Below, piece by piece: positions 15,018 through 20,146 of a stretch of 20,146 nt of DNA. How positions within the stretch are numbered: the stretch's first letter is position 1; the number at the start of each line of letters is the position of its first letter. A program made the position numbers and the translations under genes. Where the stretch lies: assembly GCA_013349735.1 (NCBI GenBank), contig DUZC01000010.1:1-20146 (forward strand). The letters run 5' to 3'. Under the pieces are notes generated by a model, which saw only the letters and a list, made by a program, of their open reading frames with translations, did not search any database and was not told the DNA's origin. This DNA is from Rhodospirillaceae bacterium (GTDB taxonomy: Bacteria; Pseudomonadota; Alphaproteobacteria; Rhodospirillales; Magnetospirillaceae).

Positions 15018-15083
15018 AAAACGGGGCGGTATGTGGCTAACGGGCGCCGCATTGGTATTGCTCTGAAAAAAATGCCCCGTTTT
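15018..15083 (+). terminator. long-loop inverted repeat after the ubiK-like gene
   Basis: AAAACGGGGC (15018-15027) pairs perfectly with GCCCCGTTTT (15074-15083), ten pairs, with a T-rich 3' side. The 46-base loop is long for an intrinsic terminator and contains an A-run just before the 3' arm. It could act as terminator of the ubiK-like gene or be part of a small structured RNA. Confidence 0.5.
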
Positions 15084-15094
15084 ATTACTTTGGC

Positions 15095-15134
15095 GATAGC
15101 TGACCGGCAAGGGCGACCAAGCGTCAGCTGTATC
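15095..15134. repeat. interrupted inverted repeat
   Basis: GATAGCTGAC (15095-15104) and GTCAGCTGTATC (15123-15134) are reverse complements except for a two-base bulge, with an 18-base loop. There is no T-tail. The function is unknown; it may be an operator or an RNA structure. Confidence 0.4.
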
Positions 15135-15184
15135 GGCCCACCATCGGATCGAATTGTGGTAAGACACAGCGGATTTATTGTCTT

Positions 15185-15193
15185 TTATCCACA
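15185..15193 (+). promoter_or_regulatory. perfect DnaA-box sequence TTATCCACA
   Basis: This is an exact match to the consensus DnaA binding site. A weaker 7/9 match on the opposite strand (TGTGGTTAT) lies at about 15258-15266. Two sites are too few to call an origin, and no origin-linked genes (dnaA, hemE, parAB) are nearby. Confidence 0.4.
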
Positions 15194-15337
15194 GTAAACA
15201 GAATAACCGGCTGATTTCATTCTTGCGTAGTTAGAAAACGCTCGATAGGCTACCGCTTGTGGTTATTCTGACCGGGCATACAAGATGTTTGGATTAACCC
15301 TGGCCCGACTCAGGCGATACCGAGGGAGATCACGGGT

Positions 15338-15841
15338 ATGACGCTTTCGGTGAGCTTGCAGGAGGAGGTTGCCGCCAACCCCCTTGATCTCGTTGAACAA
15401 TTTGTTTCTGCCAATGATTGGCCCTTCGACCGGCGCAGCGAAGATGAAATGGCTGTCGAGGTGCCGGGGCGGTGGTGCGATTACAGTCTTTATTTTGCCT
15501 GGCGCGAAGATATCGGTGCTTTGCATTTCACCTGTGCCATGGATATGAAAGTACAGGCGATAAAGCGCGGTCATTTGCATGAGCTTCTGGCCGCGGTCAA
15601 TGAACGGCTATGGCTTGGTCATTTTGGTTTATGGGCCGATGAAGGTGTTCCGATGTTCCGCCATGCGGTTTTGTTGCGCGGCCTGATGGGCGCCAGTATG
15701 GAGCAAATCGAAGATCTGGTGGATATTGCACTCAGCGAGTGCGAACGATTCTACCCCGCCTTTCAGTTTGTTATCTGGGGCGGTAAGTCACCAGACGAGG
15801 CCATCTCTGCGGCCTTGCTTGATACGGTTGGCGAGGCGTGA
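15338..15841 (+). CDS. YbjN domain-containing protein
   Basis: This 167-residue cytosolic protein starts at ATG 15338 after GAGGGAG. The order of elements fits the YbjN family: an N-terminal helix (NPLDLVEQFVSANDW), a strand pair (EDEMAVEVPGRWCDYSLYFAWREDIGALHFTCAMDMKV) and a two-helix part (ELLAAVNERLWLGHFGLWADEGVPMFRHAVLLRG). The fold resembles type III secretion chaperones; the function in alphaproteobacteria is not established. Its stop overlaps the proC GTG start by four bases (GTGA), so translation is coupled. YbjN-like genes directly before proC are common in this lineage. Confidence 0.85.
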   Translation: MTLSVSLQEEVAANPLDLVEQFVSANDWPFDRRSEDEMAVEVPGRWCDYSLYFAWREDIGALHFTCAMDMKVQAIKRGHLHELLAAVNERLWLGHFGLWADEGVPMFRHAVLLRGLMGASMEQIEDLVDIALSECERFYPAFQFVIWGGKSPDEAISAALLDTVGEA

Positions 15842-16662
15842 CCAAGCTGCTGCTGGTTGGCTGCGGAAAGATGGGCAGCGCCTTGCTTTCCGGTTGGCTT
15901 GATCAGGGTTTGTCTTGCCAGGATGTGATCGTGGTTGATCCGCTGGCCCTGCCGGTCGCGCCGTTGGCAGGCGTGGCGCTTTACCCGGACCTGTCTGCCG
16001 TTCCCAAAGCGTTTCAGCCCGAGGTGGTCGTCCTTGCGGTTAAGCCGCAGTCGATGGAAACGGTGGTCCCTGCCTATAGCGTTTATGGCAAGGCGGTGTT
16101 TCTGTCGATCGCTGCCGGCAAACCTCTGGCCTTTTTTCAACAGCATCTTGGTGCTGACGCGGCGGTGGTCCGGGCCATGCCCAATACCCCTGCCGCGGTG
16201 CGTCAGGGCATGACAGTGGCGGTTGCCAATGGGAACAGCTCGGTCCAACAGAGGCTGATTTGCAGCCAATTGCTGTCGGCCGTCGGCGAGGTCGCCTGGG
16301 TAGAGGACGAAGCGCTTATGGATCCGGTGACGGCGGTTTCAGGCAGTGGTCCGGCTTATGTTTTTCTTATGGTTGAGGAATTAGCCAAAGCGGGTCTGGC
16401 GGCCGGGCTCCCCGCAGCCTTGGCAGAACAGCTGGCACGAAAGACCGTCACCGGAGCGGGGGAATTGTTACGCCAGTCCACGGAGGCGCCCTCGGTTTTA
16501 CGACAGAATGTCACCAGCCCCGGCGGAACGACTTTTGCCGCGCTTCAGGTGCTGATGGCCGAAAACGGACTCGGCCCTCTGCTCTGCCGGGCGGTGGCGG
16601 CGGCCTCGCAACGATCCCAAGAGCTGGCAGCCCCCGGGCAGGGTCCAAAAAATGGCAAATGA
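15838..16662 (+). CDS. proC: Pyrroline-5-carboxylate reductase
   Basis: ProC catalyses the last step of proline synthesis, NAD(P)H-dependent reduction of 1-pyrroline-5-carboxylate. The 274-residue product starts at GTG 15838 inside the ybjN stop. It shows the dinucleotide-binding loop GCGKMGSA (8-15), VVLAVKPQ, RAMPNTPA, the substrate-site helix TAVSGSGPAYVFLMVEEL and the family signature around NVTSPGGTTFAALQVL. Length and motif order are normal. The 3' end overlaps the start of the TetR/COQ9-like gene by 11 bases. Confidence 0.96.
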   Translation: MTKLLLVGCGKMGSALLSGWLDQGLSCQDVIVVDPLALPVAPLAGVALYPDLSAVPKAFQPEVVVLAVKPQSMETVVPAYSVYGKAVFLSIAAGKPLAFFQQHLGADAAVVRAMPNTPAAVRQGMTVAVANGNSSVQQRLICSQLLSAVGEVAWVEDEALMDPVTAVSGSGPAYVFLMVEELAKAGLAAGLPAALAEQLARKTVTGAGELLRQSTEAPSVLRQNVTSPGGTTFAALQVLMAENGLGPLLCRAVAAASQRSQELAAPGQGPKNGK

Positions 16663-17242
16663 GCCTGAGACGATGCCGGCCTTTGAGGCTTTGTTGGCCC
16701 TGACGGCGGAGCGCGGATGGCAGGGTCTGGCCATGACGGATATCGCCAGACGGTGCCATTGGCCAATGGCCAAGCTTTGCCAGAATTTTGGCAGCAAATG
16801 GGCCATCCTGGCTGCCTATTTTGACCAAATCGATACAGAGCTGCTGCAGGAAGATCTGGCCGACCCCGACAGCAGCGTCCGGGATCGCCTGTTTGAAGCG
16901 CTGATGTTCCGCTTCGACCGCATGGCGCCGCATAAAGAGGGCTTGCATGCCGTGCTGCGCAGCGCTGTGTTTGACCCGACCCTCTGGCCCTGCGGCCTGC
17001 AAAGAATGATGCATAGCTGCGGCTTAAGCCTGGAAGCCGCGGGCATCAGCAGCGGCGGTCTTGCCGGACGGATCAAGATCAAAGGCCTGCTGGCGGTCTA
17101 TCTGGCCACAATGCGGGTTTGGCTGGAGGATGACAGTGCTGGTCTGGAAAAGACCATGGCGGCCCTTGATCAAGGGCTTGGACGCCTTGACGGTTTGGCC
17201 GAACTCCTTTTTCGAAGACGCCCGCTCGACCCACCGTCCTAA
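16652..17242 (+). CDS. TetR-family or COQ9-like protein
   Basis: This is a 196-residue protein whose ATG (16652) lies inside the proC 3' end; AGGG is eight bases upstream. Residues about 10-58 form an intact TetR helix-turn-helix (ERGWQGLAMTDIARRC, then NFGSKWAILAAYFDQ). The C-terminal helices (RIKIKGLLAVYLATMRVWLEDDSAGLEKTMAALDQGL) resemble both TetR ligand domains and COQ9, the ubiquinone-biosynthesis lipid-binding protein that shares the TetR fold. The preserved recognition helix favours a DNA-binding regulator. The neighbouring UbiK-like gene keeps a quinone link possible. Confidence 0.75.
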   Translation: MANEPETMPAFEALLALTAERGWQGLAMTDIARRCHWPMAKLCQNFGSKWAILAAYFDQIDTELLQEDLADPDSSVRDRLFEALMFRFDRMAPHKEGLHAVLRSAVFDPTLWPCGLQRMMHSCGLSLEAAGISSGGLAGRIKIKGLLAVYLATMRVWLEDDSAGLEKTMAALDQGLGRLDGLAELLFRRRPLDPPS

Positions 17243-17250
17243 TCGGACCG

Positions 17251-17271
17251 TTTTGTTGCAGCGCAACAAAA
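17251..17271. promoter_or_regulatory. perfect inverted repeat upstream of the phasin gene (candidate PhaR-type operator)
   Basis: Arms TTTTGTTGC (17251-17259) and GCAACAAAA (17263-17271) are exact reverse complements around the three bases AGC. A second TGC-rich stretch, GCAGTGCAGC (17281-17290), follows. Phasin genes in alphaproteobacteria are commonly repressed by PhaR, which binds TGC-rich sites. Because the repeat lies just upstream of the candidate -35 box, an operator is more likely than a terminator of the preceding gene. Confidence 0.5.
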
Positions 17272-17274
17272 GTA

Positions 17275-17303
17275 TTGACCGCAGTGCAGCATAAATTTAA
17301 TGT
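17275..17303 (+). promoter_or_regulatory. candidate phasin promoter
   Basis: TTGACC (17275-17280), a 5/6 match to the -35 consensus, is followed after 17 bases by TAATGT (17298-17303), a weak -10. The TGC-rich stretch 17281-17290 lies between the boxes. Confidence 0.4.
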
Positions 17304-17353
17304 CTGCCTCCGCGTCCCATTCTGTTCGGTTCTCTTCGGTGGAGGAAGTCGTC

Positions 17354-17788
17354 ATGGCTAAGCAGCCAGTACCATCATTTTTAGATCTTGATATCACCAA
17401 ATATGTTGGTGATCTTAAAGTTCCTGGCATCGACGTGGAAAGCGTCGTCGCCTCCCAGCGCAAGAACATCGAAGCCTTGACCCAAGCCAACAAATTGGCG
17501 TTCGAGGGTGTGCAAGCGGTGTTCAAGCGGCAGGTAGAAATTATCCGTCAGACCCTCGAAGAAAGCGCTTCGGTTGCCAAGGAATTGGTTGAGGTCGGCA
17601 CCCCGCAGGACAAGGCGATCCGTCAGACCGAACTGGCCAAGGAAGCCTTTGAGCGCGCCCTGGCAAATGCTCGGGAACTCTCTGAAATCATTGCCAAGTC
17701 CAATAACGAAGCCTTTGAACTGCTGAACAAGCGTTTCAGCCAGGTTCTCGACGAGATTAAGGACGGCATTGGCAAGACCAAGCGCTGA
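17354..17788 (+). CDS. Phasin family protein (polyhydroxyalkanoate granule-associated)
   Basis: Phasins coat intracellular polyhydroxyalkanoate granules and control their size and number. The 144-residue product starts at ATG 17354 after a strong GGAGGAAG; an upstream in-frame start at 17300 adds a non-conserved leader. It is almost wholly alpha-helical. Residues about 25-60 (GIDVESVVASQRKNIEALTQANKLAFEGVQAVFKRQ) carry the family signature of an N-terminal PG(I/V)D followed by RKNIEAL. A long amphipathic helix then runs to the end (LAKEAFERALANARELSEII, NNEAFELLNKRF). It is likely monocistronic, bounded by its own promoter and the terminator at 17806-17850. Confidence 0.93.
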   Translation: MAKQPVPSFLDLDITKYVGDLKVPGIDVESVVASQRKNIEALTQANKLAFEGVQAVFKRQVEIIRQTLEESASVAKELVEVGTPQDKAIRQTELAKEAFERALANARELSEIIAKSNNEAFELLNKRFSQVLDEIKDGIGKTKR

Positions 17789-17805
17789 ACTTTTGATTTC
17801 TGTTT

Positions 17806-17850
17806 AAACGGCGGTTGACCCGATCTGTTCGGGTTGGCCGCCGTTTTTTA
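17806..17850 (+). terminator. intrinsic terminator of the phasin gene
   Basis: AAACGGCGG pairs with CCGCCGTTT, and an inner stem (ACCCGA with TCGGGT) closes the loop. The 3' arm runs directly into six T residues. This is a textbook Rho-independent terminator 18 bases after the phasin stop. Confidence 0.93.
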
Positions 17851-17988
17851 TTTCATCGCATTCAACACTTTCCCCAAATCGCCAATCGGACAAGAATAGC
17901 AGCCTGAGCCGTCCGATTCTGACGCCTGGCGCTCAAATGTCAGGATCGGGGCGCTCAGCATCGTTTTTTGACGGAAAAGGCCCGGTTG

Positions 17989-19431
17989 ATGGCGGATCCT
18001 GCGAAAGGCCCAGAGCTGCCTTCCCTCCGCTTTATCGCGTTGCCGGCTTTGCTTTGCGCAATGCTGGGAAGTCTTTGGCATGCTTGGCCTTGGCTTTCCC
18101 AAAACTTCGGGGGCAGCTCTGACAGTCGGCCCTGGATTAATTCGACCCTGCCCGCCCTGCTGTTTGCCGCGGCTTTTACGGTCCTGCTGATCCGTCTCTT
18201 TTTGCTGTTCCTGGCCAAGCGTTCCGGCAGTCCGCCCTCGCGTCTGGTCCGCCAGGTGGTGTCCTTGGCCGCCTGGACCCTGACCGCCATCGTGATTGCC
18301 GGTTCCTGGTTCGAAGTGCCGGTGGGCAGCCTGGTAACCACCTCGGGGATGATGGTGGCGGTGGTCGGCATTGCCCTCAAAAACATGATATCCGATCTTT
18401 TCACCGGCCTTTCCCTGCCTTTTAAGGTCGGTGACTGGATTGAGGTCGATGGTCACGCCGGCCGGGTCGTCGAAGTGGGGTGGCGGGCAACCCGTCTGAT
18501 CACGACCGATGAAATCACAATCATGGTGCCCAACACCCATGTCATGGCGAAGCCGCTCCGTAACTTCAGCCAGCCGGATAGTTATTATCGCGAACGGTTT
18601 CGTTTTACTTTGCCTCAGACCGTTACAACCCATCAGGCCGAGCGCAATCTGTTGGCGGCCGTCCGCCAAGTCGACATTATCGCCGCCCTGCCCTTTGAAC
18701 CCTCGGTGCGAATCGCCGGTTTCAACGAGCGCGGTATCGAATGGGAACTGCTCTTTTTTGTGCCAAGCTACGAACAGTCCTCGAAGCTGCGCTATCGGGT
18801 GCAACGCAATTTGCTGCGCAATCTGCATTATTCGGGAATCAACTGGCCGATCAAAACGCTGGCCCTGCAGCAGCAAGCGGCGCCCGCCGCGGTGGCTGCG
18901 GGCAATGAGGACGCGTTGTTTCTAAGCCATATAGATCTGTTCGGCACCCTGACCCAAGAGGAATTGAACCAACTCTCGGCTCAGATCAGTCACCGCCTGG
19001 TGCGGTCCAGCGACCCTATCGTCCGCCAGGGGGAAGCCGGCGAATCCTTGTTTATCCTGCGGGAAGGCCTGCTCAATGTTTTCATTACCACCGACGGCAT
19101 GGAAACCAATGTGGGCCAGATTTCCCCCGGCGCCTTTTTCGGCGAAATGTCGCTGCTGACCGGTGCTACCCGCAGCGCCACCATCATCCCGCTGGTGGAT
19201 AGCATGGTCTATGAATTAAGCCGCGATTCCTTGCGACCGCTGATGCAAAAGCGCCCGCAAATTGCCGTGCAGATGAGTGAGGTGCTGGCGGTCCGCCAAA
19301 TGATCAATGCCCCGAAACTGGCCGGTCGGGAAAGTCCTGAAGTTATCCAGAAATCCTTGGCCGACCAATTGCTTGGCCGCATTACCAAATTCTTCCGCTT
19401 GGGCCCTTCAGATCAATCTTCGTCGACATAG
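17989..19431 (+). CDS. MscS-family mechanosensitive channel with cyclic-nucleotide-binding domain
   Basis: This is a 480-residue inner-membrane channel from ATG 17989 (AAAAGG upstream); an in-frame TTG at 17968 is possible. Four membrane segments are predicted: about 12-30, 52-76, 88-109 and 115-138. The last is the Gly/Ala-rich pore helix (GMMVAVVGIALKNMISDLF). The MscS beta domain follows (FKVGDWIEVDGHAGRVVEVGWRATRL, MVPNTHV, RNFSQ). Residues about 314-440 form a cyclic-nucleotide-binding domain with the phosphate-binding cassette FFGEMSLLTGATRSAT (383-398, Arg395). This matches the bacterial cyclic-nucleotide-gated (bCNG) branch of MscS, whose gating by osmotic stress and nucleotide is debated. 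Its last 19 bases overlap the convergent der gene. Confidence 0.93.
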   Translation: MADPAKGPELPSLRFIALPALLCAMLGSLWHAWPWLSQNFGGSSDSRPWINSTLPALLFAAAFTVLLIRLFLLFLAKRSGSPPSRLVRQVVSLAAWTLTAIVIAGSWFEVPVGSLVTTSGMMVAVVGIALKNMISDLFTGLSLPFKVGDWIEVDGHAGRVVEVGWRATRLITTDEITIMVPNTHVMAKPLRNFSQPDSYYRERFRFTLPQTVTTHQAERNLLAAVRQVDIIAALPFEPSVRIAGFNERGIEWELLFFVPSYEQSSKLRYRVQRNLLRNLHYSGINWPIKTLALQQQAAPAAVAAGNEDALFLSHIDLFGTLTQEELNQLSAQISHRLVRSSDPIVRQGEAGESLFILREGLLNVFITTDGMETNVGQISPGAFFGEMSLLTGATRSATIIPLVDSMVYELSRDSLRPLMQKRPQIAVQMSEVLAVRQMINAPKLAGRESPEVIQKSLADQLLGRITKFFRLGPSDQSSST

Positions 19432-20146
19432 GGATTGCGTCTTTTCCGCAGGCCCAGACGAATAGGGACCCCCTCTAAACCAAAGGCTTCGCGCAGTCCG
19501 TTGACCAGATAGCGGCTGTAACTGTCCGGAAGTTCGTCGGCGCGCTGCGAAAACAGGGCAAAAGTCGGTGGTCTGGTCCGCACCTGGGTAATATAACGCA
19601 GGCGCAGGCGTTTGCCGCCATGCACCACCGGTGGCGGATGCCTTTCCGTCATTTCGGCCAGCCAGCGATTGAGCTGAGCCGTCGAAACTCTCTGGTTCCA
19701 TAGTTCATAAATCGCTACCACCGCATCCATCAGTTGCGGGACGCCCTTGCCGGTCAGAGCCGACAGGGTCACCGTCGGCAGACCACGGACCTGGGGTAAA
19801 GAGGTCGCCAAACGATCCTGCAGACGTTGCAAGGCCTGGGCGCGATTCGGCACCTGATCCCACTTATTGACGGCAATGACCAACGCCCGACCTTCATCAA
19901 GAGCCAGCCTGGCGATGGTAAGATCCTGTTTGTCCAATATGGCCTCGGCATCCATAACCAGGACGACCACATTGGCCATGCGAATGGCCTCAATGGTGTT
20001 ACCGGTGGACAGTCGTTCGAGCGAGTCGTTCACTTTTGCACGCCGGCGCAATCCAGCGGTATCGACCAGGCGGATCGTCCGCCCGCCATACTGCCAGGGC
20101 GTCGTAATCGCATCGCGGGTTAACCCCGCCTCCGGGCCGGTCAACA
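19413..20146 (-). CDS. der: Ribosome-assembly GTPase Der (EngA), C-terminal part
   Basis: Der has two tandem GTPase domains and a KH-like domain and acts in 50S subunit maturation. Only the last 244 or so residues are in the window; the 5' end lies past the right edge, so the apparent Met near 20144 is internal. Visible are the switch region of the second G domain (GPEAGLTRDAITTPW), G3 DTAGLRRR, G4 NKWD, G5 SALTGKG, and the C-terminal KH-like domain with the family ending (KRLRLRYITQVRTRPPTFALF, PIRLGLRKRRNPY). Transcription comes from the right, converging on mscS with a 19-base overlap of the coding ends. Confidence 0.95.
   Translation of the reverse strand, partial: LTGPEAGLTRDAITTPWQYGGRTIRLVDTAGLRRRAKVNDSLERLSTGNTIEAIRMANVVVLVMDAEAILDKQDLTIARLALDEGRALVIAVNKWDQVPNRAQALQRLQDRLATSLPQVRGLPTVTLSALTGKGVPQLMDAVVAIYELWNQRVSTAQLNRWLAEMTERHPPPVVHGGKRLRLRYITQVRTRPPTFALFSQRADELPDSYSRYLVNGLREAFGLEGVPIRLGLRKRRNPYVDED

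Larger units (their letters stand above)
15003..15337. other. 335-base intergenic region with hairpins, a DnaA box and a candidate promoter
   Basis: No convincing gene was seen here. The stretch holds a long-loop inverted repeat (15018-15083), a second hairpin (15095-15134), a perfect DnaA-box sequence (15185-15193) within an AT-rich part (about 15160-15245), and a possible promoter for ybjN-proC (TTGTGG at 15257-15262, then TACAAG 16 bases later). Further stretches carry nothing I can identify. Confidence 0.6.

Noticed and set aside
15160..15270. replication origin
   Set aside because: Only one perfect and one weak DnaA box were found, with no cluster of boxes and none of the genes that usually flank alphaproteobacterial origins.
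17251..17271. intrinsic terminator of the TetR/COQ9-like gene
   Set aside because: The hairpin has a three-base loop but is AT-rich at its base and is followed by GTATTG rather than a T-run; its position before a -35 box fits an operator better.
17848..18876. 342-codon minus-strand frame opposite the mscS gene
   Set aside because: Most of it is antisense to a clear MscS domain and is low-complexity Gly/Gln/His/Arg. Only its last 37 codons lie outside mscS and are treated separately as a weak finding.

Overview
The window looks like chromosomal DNA of an alphaproteobacterium, most likely of the Rhodospirillales (Magnetospirillum/Rhodospirillum-like). The reasons are the free-standing F1 operon atpHAGDC without the Fo genes, a priA gene next to it, a DUF484 gene divergent from priA, a phasin, a COQ9/TetR-like gene beside proC, and moderately GC-rich codon use. 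No insertion sequence, prophage, CRISPR array, tRNA or rRNA was recognised. Most of the window is core genome; the accessory part is roughly 9.4-14.6 kb.

Layout. 1-153 (-) is the N-terminal part of a DUF484 protein. 239-7502 (+) carries priA (replication restart helicase) and the five F1-ATPase genes atpH, atpA, atpG, atpD, atpC. 7609-9276 (+) is a methyl-accepting chemotaxis protein. 9438-11108 (+) is an OprP/OprO-type outer-membrane porin behind a good -35 box and an operator-like inverted repeat. 11160-11792 (-) is a convergent HAD hydrolase.

11884-14626 (+) is a signalling block: a 59-residue cysteine-containing membrane protein, a receiver-only response regulator, a PAS-PAS-GGDEF-bacteriohemerythrin protein, and a small protein whose start overlaps its stop (ATGA). 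The hemerythrin domain keeps all seven expected iron ligands and the GGDEF domain keeps its active site and an RxxD inhibitory site, so this is a strong candidate for an oxygen- or redox-responsive diguanylate cyclase. It is the most interesting locus here.

14691-17242 (+) holds an UbiK/BMFP-type accessory factor, a 335-base intergenic stretch with two hairpins and a perfect DnaA box, then a tightly overlapping operon ybjN-like, proC, TetR/COQ9-like. 17354-17788 (+) is a phasin for polyhydroxyalkanoate granules, with a perfect 9+9 inverted repeat upstream and a clear intrinsic terminator downstream. 17989-19431 (+) is an MscS-family channel with a C-terminal cyclic-nucleotide-binding domain. 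It overlaps tail-to-tail with the 3' part of der (engA), which runs off the right edge on the minus strand.

Taken together the window covers replication restart, ATP synthesis, chemotaxis and c-di-GMP signalling, outer-membrane uptake, proline biosynthesis, carbon storage, osmotic protection and ribosome assembly. All assignments come from reading the sequence; no database search was run.
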